DNA of 7,617 nt from Nitrososphaerota archaeon (GTDB taxonomy: Archaea > Iainarchaeota > Iainarchaeia > Iainarchaeales > VGJJ01), in assembly GCA_020053155.1 (NCBI GenBank), contig JAGVNS010000084.1, forward strand, positions 1 to 7,617. The letters run 5' to 3'. Below the pieces are notes generated by a model, which saw only the letters and a list, made by a program, of their open reading frames with translations, was not told the origin of the DNA and ran no database searches. Positions 1 through 5,278 of this stretch are shown in pieces. The stretch's first letter is position 1. Every line of letters starts with the position of its first letter. Position numbers and translations under genes: made by a program.

Positions 1-1059
1 GGAGAAATTGAGGTGGAGGCGCAAGAAATAACTATTTTAAATGAGGCTGAGCAGCCCTTGCCTATTGAATTATTGTCCGAAACAACTACGGGGTTAGACA
101 AGCGAATTGATTATCGCTTTATGGACGTTCGAAGGGAAAAAGTGAAGGACATTTTCATGGTGCGCAGCAAAATTTTCGCCAAAACCATTGCGTTTTTTGA
201 AAAAGAAGGGTTTGTGAGCATCCAAACACCCAAACTTACCGCGGCAGGGGTTGAAAGTGGAGCCGAAGAATTCAAACTCCCCTACTTTGGAAAAACCGCT
301 TCCCTCGCCCAGAGTCCCCAAATCTACAAACAAATGTTTGTGGTGGGGGGATTAGAAAAAGTGTATTGCATTGAACCCATCTTCCGAGCCGAAAAAAGCC
401 ACACGACAAGACACTTAACGGAATTCACCGGAATCGACTTTGAAATGGGATTCATTGAGAACGAGCATGACGTAATGGCGGTTGTTGAAAAATATTTTAC
501 GTTTCTGTTAGGAGAAATCAAAACCCAATGCTTGCCCGAATTGGAACGATTGGGGGTTGAGGTTTTAGTGCCACACGAAATCCCAAAAATATCCTTACAT
601 GAAGCCCGGAAAATACTCAAAGAGAAAGGAAAAACCATTTCCGAAAATGATGATTTGGATGCGGAAGGGGAGCGGCTTATCGGGCAATACGTGAAAGAAA
701 AATACGATTCGGACTTCGTTTTCATGCTGGATTATCCATGGGACAAACGCCCCTTCTATCACATGCGCCCAGAGAACGATAAAAAAGTCACCAAATCGTT
801 TGATTTACTATACAAGGGAGTGGAGATTGGCACGGGGGCGCAACGCGAGCATCGCTTGCCCGTATTGATGGCCCAGGCGCAGGAAAAAGGAATCGACTTG
901 AACCAAATGCCATTCTATAAAGACATTTTCAGGTATGGAGCTCCCCCACATGGAGGGATTGGGTTAGGATTGGATCGGATCGTGAAGCAAATGCTCAATC
1001 TGGAAAACGTGAAGGAAGCCATTCTGCTTCCCCGCGATCCAGAACGGCTGACGCCCTAA
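1..1059 (+). CDS. aspS: Aspartyl-tRNA synthetase, archaeal/eukaryal type, 5' end cut by window
   Basis: Class II synthetase that charges tRNA-Asp with aspartate in the cytosol. The frame is open from base 1, so the GTG at 13 is not taken as the start; 352 codons are visible. The N-terminal OB-fold anticodon-binding domain, roughly 80-90 residues judging from the usual family length, lies outside the window. Visible parts: the hinge before the catalytic core (LDKRIDYRFMDVRR), motif 1 around FFEKEGFVSIQTPKLT, the substrate loop ESGAEEF, motif 2 starting FRAEKSHTTRHLTEF at base 382, the ATP-site segment EIGTGAQREH, and motif 3 GIGLGLDR at about 955-978 with its conserved Arg. The ending RDPERLTP is typical of archaeal AspRS. 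The anticodon-domain residues that separate discriminating from non-discriminating enzymes cannot be seen; the nearby asnS makes a discriminating enzyme plausible (inference). Confidence 0.95.
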   Translation, partial: GEIEVEAQEITILNEAEQPLPIELLSETTTGLDKRIDYRFMDVRREKVKDIFMVRSKIFAKTIAFFEKEGFVSIQTPKLTAAGVESGAEEFKLPYFGKTASLAQSPQIYKQMFVVGGLEKVYCIEPIFRAEKSHTTRHLTEFTGIDFEMGFIENEHDVMAVVEKYFTFLLGEIKTQCLPELERLGVEVLVPHEIPKISLHEARKILKEKGKTISENDDLDAEGERLIGQYVKEKYDSDFVFMLDYPWDKRPFYHMRPENDKKVTKSFDLLYKGVEIGTGAQREHRLPVLMAQAQEKGIDLNQMPFYKDIFRYGAPPHGGIGLGLDRIVKQMLNLENVKEAILLPRDPERLTP

Positions 1060-1077
1060 CGCTATTGATGATGCTCC

Positions 1078-1707
1078 ATGAAAAAAATGATTCTGTCATC
1101 GAATGGAAAATTTCTTTTCGATAAAGGGTACAAACCGCTTGGAATCCCATTCGATAAAATCAGCATCGGATACATCACCACGGCCTCCAAGGGCGTGGAG
1201 GATAAAACGTATTTGAACGTTCACAAAAATGAAATGCGAAAACTGGGTTTGAAGTTTGAAGAAATGGACATCGAAGGAAAAAGCAAAACAGAACTAGAGA
1301 ACTTCCTTTCCACGAAGAATGTTGTTCACGTAGAGGGGGGAAACACGTTCTACTTGCTCAAGGCGATGCGCGAAACGGGATTTGACAAAATCATTAAGGA
1401 ATGCGTTGAAAATGGGCTAATTTATTTGGGAACGAGTGCAGGAGCATACATTGCCTGCCCCACCATTGAAACCTCCACATGGTTGAATGAGCCGCTGAAA
1501 CAACGTTACGGTCTCACGGACCTCCGGGCCATGCATCTAGTTCCATTTATCATGAGAGTTCATTATACGGATGAACAGGAATCTATCATATGCGAAAAAA
1601 TGAAGGAATCGCATTACCCGCTACGCATTGTCCGGGATGGGCAGGCAATTTTGGTTGAAAATGATCGTTACACGTTTGTGGGAGAAGGAAAAGAAGTTAT
1701 TCTGTAG
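1078..1707 (+). CDS. Peptidase E-like (family S51) serine hydrolase
   Basis: 209-aa cytosolic protein of the peptidase E / type 1 glutamine-amidotransferase-like fold. The core reads VHVEGGNTFYLL (residues 84-94), then GTSAGAYIACPTIE (118-131). Ser120 in the G-x-S-A-G-A nucleophile elbow falls where Salmonella PepE has its catalytic Ser. The later VPFIMRVHYTDEQE places His162 as the likely catalytic His, and the acid may be Glu131 or Glu138. Length is close to the family norm (about 210-230). Classical PepE cleaves dipeptides with N-terminal Asp, but many archaeal and bacterial relatives are uncharacterised, so the substrate is not assured. It starts 18 bp after aspS on the same strand with no clear Shine-Dalgarno and is probably co-transcribed. 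ATG 1087 is an alternative start, removing three residues. Confidence 0.85.
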   Translation: MKKMILSSNGKFLFDKGYKPLGIPFDKISIGYITTASKGVEDKTYLNVHKNEMRKLGLKFEEMDIEGKSKTELENFLSTKNVVHVEGGNTFYLLKAMRETGFDKIIKECVENGLIYLGTSAGAYIACPTIETSTWLNEPLKQRYGLTDLRAMHLVPFIMRVHYTDEQESIICEKMKESHYPLRIVRDGQAILVENDRYTFVGEGKEVIL

Positions 1708-1729
1708 TTGCCTAAAAAGTTTTCCCTAG

Positions 1730-1736
1730 TTTTAAA
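1730..1736 (+). promoter_or_regulatory. TATA-like box before the 118-aa gene; possible leaderless start
   Basis: TTTTAAA is centred about 30 bp before the ATG at 1763, so transcription starting some 26 bp downstream would begin about 3-5 nt before that codon, giving an almost leaderless mRNA. The nearby AAAGGAG (1734-1740) is too far from the ATG (22 nt) to be a good Shine-Dalgarno, and an in-frame TGA directly precedes the ATG, so no earlier start exists. By contrast, the next gene has a strong Shine-Dalgarno. Confidence 0.35.
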
Positions 1737-1762
1737 GGAGTTTCGTCCCGCTTCAACGATGA

Positions 1763-2119
1763 ATGAATATTCAATCATTTCCAAAACAAGAATATTTAGA
1801 TGATAGAAGAAAGAATATTCTATATACGGAAGTTCTATACGATCCATTCGTGAAGAAAATCGTAAATTTTACTGTTATCCAATTTTATATTGACCAGAAT
1901 GGTTCTGCACACCAAGTTATCAAACACGATTTTTCTCATGGCTGTTATAACATTCATCGCTATTATCTTGGCCGCTTTTCTCGGAAAGAAGCGCATGCTA
2001 TTGAGCTTTCTTCTTCATTATTTCATCGACTTAAAAAAGAATCGAAGGAAAACTGGAAGGCATATCGCACCCAATTTTTAATGCGCTGGTTACCCCACGA
2101 ACTAAAAGGAGAACATTAA
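1763..2119 (+). CDS. Putative toxin-like protein with TumE/DUF7718-like core
   Basis: 118-aa soluble protein with no signal peptide or membrane segment. The central part alternates beta-like stretches (KKIVNFTVIQFYID) and then carries a charged cluster VIKHDFSHGCYNIHRYY (residues 52-68: His55, Asp56, His59, His65, Arg66). A Y/H-D-x-x-H-x(n)-H-R/H pattern of this sort is what I recall from TumE-type (DUF6516) and DUF7718 small proteins, which often sit beside HVO_A0114-like winged-helix proteins. The C-terminal third is helical and basic (LFHRLKKESKENWKAYRTQFL). The assignment rests on pattern memory, not a search. It is followed after 25 bp by a winged-helix gene. Bases 1801-1920 have 37 G/C of 120 by hand count, against 61 of 120 in two sampled aspS lines (421-480 and 841-900), so this pair may be acquired. 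Confidence 0.7.
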   Translation: MNIQSFPKQEYLDDRRKNILYTEVLYDPFVKKIVNFTVIQFYIDQNGSAHQVIKHDFSHGCYNIHRYYLGRFSRKEAHAIELSSSLFHRLKKESKENWKAYRTQFLMRWLPHELKGEH

Positions 2120-2127
2120 TATATAAC

Positions 2128-2135
2128 AAGGAGGT
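2128..2135 (+). promoter_or_regulatory. Strong Shine-Dalgarno for the winged-helix gene
   Basis: AAGGAGGT ends 9 nt before the ATG at 2145, a near-perfect match to the 16S 3' end and the best ribosome-binding site in the window. It settles the start at 2145 over the out-of-frame ATG at 2137. The upstream partner gene has no such site, so the two genes may be translated at different rates, the presumed antitoxin/regulator being favoured. Confidence 0.75.
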
Positions 2136-2144
2136 TATGTTTTT

Positions 2145-2537
2145 ATGGCTTCTAAAAAAATTGATCCAAATAAAGTCTTAACTATTATTGTGGGGGGAGA
2201 CTCAGATAAAGATGACGAGAAGCTCTTTACTAATCCAGAAGAATGGAAAACTCACCCCCGCCACGCTTTTTACGTGGATTCCTACGAAGAAATGCTTGAC
2301 TTACTTTCCCCAGCCAAACTAGACCTTCTTTCCACATTATTTAGTTATGGTTCTATTCATTCAGATAATACGGTTGGAGCCATCGCCCAAAAACTTAACC
2401 GAAAACAAGAAGCGGTTTCCCGCGATTTACACCAACTCAAAAAACAGAAACTCGTACAGCTTACCAAAAACGGGAGAAAAGTAAACGTTTCAACTCCCTT
2501 CGAATCAATCGAGATACGGTTTGAGAGGAAAAAGTAA
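2145..2537 (+). CDS. Winged-helix DNA-binding protein, HVO_A0114-like (putative antitoxin/regulator)
   Basis: 130-aa protein. Residues 1-50 have a beta-strand-like start (VLTIIVGG) and an acidic linker, ending in FYVDSYEEMLDLLSPAKLDL (residues 42-61), which strongly resembles the 'F.S.E.L..LLTPERLELL' entry helix of HVO_A0114-type proteins. The winged helix follows: helix 2 TVGAIAQKLNR, recognition helix QEAVSRDLHQLKKQKLV (88-104), and a wing with NGRKVNVSTPFESIEIRF (109-126). In that family the HTH protein is often the DNA-binding antitoxin or autoregulator for an upstream small toxin, for example TumA with TumE. The gene is 25 bp downstream of the 118-aa gene and likely in one operon with it. 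It ends 20 bp from the convergent minus-strand gene. Family confidence is fairly high; the antitoxin role is inferred from context. Confidence 0.82.
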   Translation: MASKKIDPNKVLTIIVGGDSDKDDEKLFTNPEEWKTHPRHAFYVDSYEEMLDLLSPAKLDLLSTLFSYGSIHSDNTVGAIAQKLNRKQEAVSRDLHQLKKQKLVQLTKNGRKVNVSTPFESIEIRFERKK

Positions 2538-2557
2538 CTCAACCCATTACGACCAAA

Positions 2558-2806
2558 CTAGACTGGACAACTCACCCATCCCTGCTCAATTAAATCAAAT
2601 TTGTCGGGATGCAGACGTGTGTCCGTGCAGCTGCAATTGCTTGAAACCAATTTCACTTCCCCCGTCACGGGATTGCACATGCGCTGAATGTCTTCGGTGC
2701 ACGCCCCATTTTCAGGAAAAAGAAGATAGCATGCTTCGAAATTGTTGGCCGTAACGATCAAAAACAAGGCCACTACCAACAATCCCACCAGAATCCACCT
2801 ATGCAT
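2558..2806 (-). CDS. Small membrane-anchored or secreted Cys-rich protein
   Basis: 82-aa protein of unknown function. A basic start (MHRW) is followed by a hydrophobic stretch of about 17 residues (ILVGLLVVALFLIVTAN), a signal anchor or signal peptide, then an external domain of about 58 residues with six Cys: C-x8-C-x7-C-x14-C-x-C-x17-C. The pattern ACTEDIQRMCNPVTGEV followed by SNCSC recalls small Cys-rich repeats ('ACT.D.K.C.DG..V.R..NC') in secreted proteins of archaea and bacteria, and the end GWVSC is Kazal-like; neither is certain. I chose ATG 2806 because the minus strand carries AGGGGGTG about 9 nt upstream; a GTG at 2818 would add four residues but overlaps that site. It lies 67 bp downstream of the phosphatase gene on the same strand and may be co-transcribed; it is convergent with the winged-helix gene. 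Confidence 0.72.
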   Translation of the reverse strand: MHRWILVGLLVVALFLIVTANNFEACYLLFPENGACTEDIQRMCNPVTGEVKLVSSNCSCTDTRLHPDKFDLIEQGWVSCPV

Positions 2807-2815
2807 CACCACAAA

Positions 2816-2823
2816 CACCCCCT
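2816..2823 (-). promoter_or_regulatory. Shine-Dalgarno-like site fixing the start of the Cys-rich protein
   Basis: On the minus strand the bases read AGGGGGTG, ending 9 nt before the ATG at 2806. This supports starting translation there rather than at the in-frame GTG codons at 2818, 2812 or 2809. Confidence 0.45.
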
Positions 2824-2873
2824 TTCACGACTTTTATTTCTTTGTTTTTTGTTAGGGGTGAAAAGTTCCCTTA

Positions 2874-3704
2874 TTAACCCTGGCTATTTTGCCGAATATA
2901 CCTCATGACTTCTTCATGGATCACCCGGTTGGTGGCTACAACATTTGTTTGCCACTTCAGTTCTTTTTGGAAATAATTTAATGACTGACCATCCGAATCC
3001 GTTATTTTCCCCCCGGCTTCCACCAAAACTACTTGCGCGGCACACGAATCCCATTTAGAAGCACGGGCATTTGGCTCCATACATATTTCCGCTTTCCCTT
3101 CTGCTACGCGACATATTCGAAGCCCCATACTGCCATCCCAACTTTTCGAAGCCGCCGGAAATTTCGCCAAAAACTCGTCCAATGGACGCTTTTCTCCCGT
3201 TTCCATGAAAAGAATCATACGCGCGTGATTCAGTTCAAAGATTTTAGACACTTGAAGTCGGGTTTTCACCCCATCCCGCTCAATGAAAGACCCCCTTCCT
3301 CGTTCTCCAAAATAAAGCTCATTTCGGGAGGGGGCGTATAGCACTCCTAATTGTGGCACCCCATTCGTACAAAGTCCAACTACAATCGCATATCCCGAAT
3401 CCCCATGCGCAAATGCCCACGTCCCATCAATGGGGTCCACCATCCATACACGACCGGAGAAATCGGTTGGTTTTGAATCAGATTCCTCCGCTAAAATGGC
3501 ATCATGGGGAAAGCGTTTTTTGATCTCAGAAACCACGAACCTTTCCACGGCCAAATCGACCGTAGTTAGAAGGTCGTATTGATTTTCTTTATTCGAGACC
3601 GAAAAACTAGCTTTTTCCTTGTGAACGATTTCGCTGGCTTTTCGGACAATTTCAATGATCGTTTCTAATTCGCCCATCCATTCAAGCAAATATCCCATCC
3701 TCAT
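2874..3704 (-). CDS. Inositol-monophosphatase/CysQ-family Mg-dependent phosphatase
   Basis: 276-aa cytosolic phosphatase of the lithium-sensitive IMPase superfamily. All signature motifs are present: the metal-ligand Glu in AEES (Glu73/Glu74), WMVDPIDGTWAFAHG with Asp90 and Asp93, and KWDSCAAQVVLVEAGG with Asp219. Length suits the family (about 250-280). Substrates of relatives include inositol-1-phosphate and fructose-1,6-bisphosphate (archaeal dual enzymes such as MJ0109) and 3'-phosphoadenosine 5'-phosphate (CysQ/BPNT). The C-terminal part (WD-x-C-A-x-Q, then GGKITDSDGQSLNY and VVATNRVIHEEV) looks to me closest to CysQ/BPNT nucleotidases, but sequence alone does not fix the substrate. No good Shine-Dalgarno precedes the start. 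ATG 3698 (M3) and ATG 3677 (M10, giving MGELETIIEIV) are credible alternatives, the last fitting the usual N-terminus. Confidence 0.9.
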   Translation of the reverse strand: MRMGYLLEWMGELETIIEIVRKASEIVHKEKASFSVSNKENQYDLLTTVDLAVERFVVSEIKKRFPHDAILAEESDSKPTDFSGRVWMVDPIDGTWAFAHGDSGYAIVVGLCTNGVPQLGVLYAPSRNELYFGERGRGSFIERDGVKTRLQVSKIFELNHARMILFMETGEKRPLDEFLAKFPAASKSWDGSMGLRICRVAEGKAEICMEPNARASKWDSCAAQVVLVEAGGKITDSDGQSLNYFQKELKWQTNVVATNRVIHEEVMRYIRQNSQG

Positions 3705-3733
3705 TTAAATCCAAAAGGAGGATATTATCTCCA

Positions 3734-3794
3734 GATGCGCACCTTAATCGGATATACAAGCGGAAATGCCCTTTCTGTTTTACTTGTGCGCATC
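3734..3794. repeat. Perfect 9-bp inverted repeat in the divergent intergenic region
   Basis: GATGCGCAC at 3734-3742 and GTGCGCATC at 3786-3794 are exact reverse complements separated by 43 bp. Each arm contains the self-palindrome TGCGCA. The pair lies between the divergent starts of the phosphatase gene (3704, minus) and asnS (3906, plus), so it could be a paired operator or an RNA stem. A looser inverted pair, GGAG at 3717-3720 and CTCC at 3729-3732, lies just to its left. Confidence 0.5.
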
Positions 3795-3857
3795 AACTCC
3801 AATCGCCCCTGAATATACCCTTTTTTCAGCTGGTTGGCACGGTTGAAAAGAGGCCTG

Positions 3858-3865
3858 TTTTTTAA
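3858..3865 (+). promoter_or_regulatory. Possible TATA element for asnS
   Basis: TTTTTTAA is centred about 44 bp before the asnS ATG. A start some 26 bp downstream would fall near 3888 and leave a short leader containing GGGGATG (3894-3900), a weak Shine-Dalgarno 5 nt before the ATG. Supported only by position and composition. Confidence 0.3.
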
Positions 3866-3905
3866 CTGGAATTAACACAAAAACAAACGGAACGGGGATG
3901 AAACC

Positions 3906-5201
3906 ATGGCACGAAGCATGATCAGGGACGTATTCAAGAAAGAGACGAAAACCGCGGAATTGTGGGGATGGGTGAAGCGCAAGCGCGATTTCAAGGGAAC
4001 CCTCATTTGGTTGTTGAGGGATGGGAGCGGGGAAATGCAGTGCGTGCTTTCTTCTGAAAACATTTTAGACAAAAAAGCGTATGAAGCCGCGCGAAAAGCG
4101 CTAATGGAAAGCTCGGTGGAAGTAGAAGGGAAAGTAAAAAGCGATGAGCGAGCGCCTGGCGGAAAAGAATTACAGGTGGAAAAAGTCCACATTATCCACG
4201 CGGGAGAGGAGTTTCCCATTGGAAAAGATTTATCGGAAGAATTTTTGTTGGACGTACGGCATTTATGGTTGCGCTCCACCAAAATGCAGCAAGGAATGCG
4301 CGCCTCAGCGTGCGTGTTTGAAGCCTTCCATGATTTCTGCAAAAAGGACGGGTATTTGGAAGTCCAGTGCCCCATGTTCGTGAGCGGCGCCGTGGAGGGA
4401 GGAAATGAGCTTTTTGAAGTAGAATATTTTGGGAAAAAAGTCAATTTGACTCAAAGTTCTCAATTTTATTTGGAAGTGTATGCACACGCTTTGGAAAAAG
4501 TCTATACCGTGGCCCCAAGTTTCAGAGCCGAACCTTCCCGCACGCGGAGACATTTAACGGAGTTCTGGCACGCGGAATGGGAAACCGCCTTTTCGGGATT
4601 AGAGGATTTACTAAATTGGAACGAACGAATGATCAAGCACATGGCCAAATATGTTCTAGAAAAGGCTCCGGCGCAATTGGACTATTTTGGACGAAAAACG
4701 GAACAGTTAGAAAAAGTAGTCAAACAGAAATTCGAGCGATTGACGTATGATGAGGTGTTTGAGGTCGCCCAGAAAAAGTTTCCTGAACTGAAGTGGGGGG
4801 ACGATTTGCAGGAAGCCCATGAAAGGGAAATCACCAAGGATTACGACGTGCCCGTCATGGTGCATCATTACCCCACCATCCTCAAACCCTTTTATCATCG
4901 CCCCGACCCTCAACGAATGGATACGGTGCTCTGTTGCGACGTGTTAGCACCCGAAGGGTATGGGGAAATCGTCGGTTCCGGAGAACGTTGTTGGAAATAC
5001 GATGAATTGATTGGACGAATGAAAGAGGCCAATCTAAAAGAAATAGACTATCAGTGGTACGTGGATTTGCGCAAGTATGGTAGCGTTCCCCATACGGGAG
5101 GGGGGTTAGGTTTGAGTCGCCTAACCATGTGGTTGTTCAAAATGGAGCACATCCGAGACACGGTGGGATTTCCCCGGACGATGAACAGAGTGGCACCGTA
5201 A
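3906..5201 (+). CDS. asnS: Asparaginyl-tRNA synthetase, archaeal type
   Basis: 431-aa class IIb synthetase that attaches Asn to tRNA-Asn in the cytosol; complete and of normal family length. Residues about 15-100 form the OB-fold anticodon-binding domain (AELWGWVKRKRDFKGTLIWL). The catalytic domain follows: motif 1 near FCKKDGYLEVQCPMFV, substrate loop VEGGNELF (163-170), motif 2 FRAEPSRTRRHLTEF (206-220) then WHAEWE, the ATP-site GYGEIVGSGER (351-361), and motif 3 GGGLGLSR (398-405). SRTRRHLTEFW, YGSVPHTGGGLGL and HIRDTVGFPRTMNRVAP are characteristic of archaeal AsnRS rather than AspRS. The intact OB domain argues against the AsnRS-derived asparagine synthetase paralogue. One oddity: motif 3 has Ser404 where an acidic residue (ER/DR) normally precedes the conserved Arg, here Arg405. 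It is divergent from the phosphatase gene and convergent with the large surface-protein gene. Confidence 0.93.
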   Translation: MARSMIRDVFKKETKTAELWGWVKRKRDFKGTLIWLLRDGSGEMQCVLSSENILDKKAYEAARKALMESSVEVEGKVKSDERAPGGKELQVEKVHIIHAGEEFPIGKDLSEEFLLDVRHLWLRSTKMQQGMRASACVFEAFHDFCKKDGYLEVQCPMFVSGAVEGGNELFEVEYFGKKVNLTQSSQFYLEVYAHALEKVYTVAPSFRAEPSRTRRHLTEFWHAEWETAFSGLEDLLNWNERMIKHMAKYVLEKAPAQLDYFGRKTEQLEKVVKQKFERLTYDEVFEVAQKKFPELKWGDDLQEAHEREITKDYDVPVMVHHYPTILKPFYHRPDPQRMDTVLCCDVLAPEGYGEIVGSGERCWKYDELIGRMKEANLKEIDYQWYVDLRKYGSVPHTGGGLGLSRLTMWLFKMEHIRDTVGFPRTMNRVAP

Positions 5202-5219
5202 TGCGGCGGGATAAGGAAG

Positions 5220-5228
5220 AAAAAAAAA
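5220..5228 (-). terminator. Oligo-T terminator downstream of the large surface-protein gene
   Basis: Nine consecutive A on the plus strand give T9 on the minus strand, about 50 bp past the stop codon at 5281-5279. A T-rich tract without a strong hairpin is how archaeal RNA polymerase usually terminates. No matching T-tract is seen for asnS in the 77-bp convergent spacer. Confidence 0.5.
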
Positions 5229-5278
5229 TAGAGTAGAGGAGTAAGCCTAAATCGCTTGCCCTCACAACCTTATTTCAA

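Larger units (their letters stand above)
3725..3871 (-). other. Protein-like open frame without a clear start (possible small ORF or gene remnant)
   Basis: On the minus strand a 48-codon frame is open between the stop at 3874-3872 and the stop at 3727-3725. The composition looks protein-like: the middle reads LFNRANQLKKGYIQGRLEL and the end RAFPLVYPIKVRIWR. The only ATG, at 3793, would give 22 residues with GGAG just 3 nt upstream; TTG codons at 3802 and 3796 are alternatives. An open frame of 48 codons is not improbable by chance. It may be a small gene, a decayed 3' end, or accidental. It covers most of the 201-bp spacer between the phosphatase gene and asnS. Confidence 0.25.

Noticed and set aside
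1890..2081. 63-codon plus-strand frame with a strongly hydrophobic stretch (FLMAVITFIAIILAAFLG)
   Set aside because: Lies wholly inside the 118-aa gene in another frame and has no Shine-Dalgarno. The hydrophobicity follows from the T-rich second positions in this AT-rich stretch. The longer frame has the promoter-like spacing and a coherent family pattern.
2116..2126. ATTAATATATA as a separate promoter for the winged-helix gene
   Set aside because: Initiation about 26 bp downstream would fall at or after the ATG at 2145 and would exclude the strong Shine-Dalgarno at 2128-2135, so co-transcription with the upstream gene is more likely.
2831..2851. T-rich tract (plus strand) as a terminator for the winged-helix operon, or an A-rich promoter for the Cys-rich gene
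   Set aside because: It is about 290 bp past the winged-helix stop, beyond an opposing gene. Read on the minus strand, AAATAAAAG is a poor TATA match and its predicted start would remove the Shine-Dalgarno.
3735..3812. 25-codon plus-strand ORF behind AAAAGGAGG (3713-3721)
   Set aside because: The spacing to the ATG is 13 nt, too long, and the peptide has no recognisable features. It is antisense to the more protein-like minus frame.
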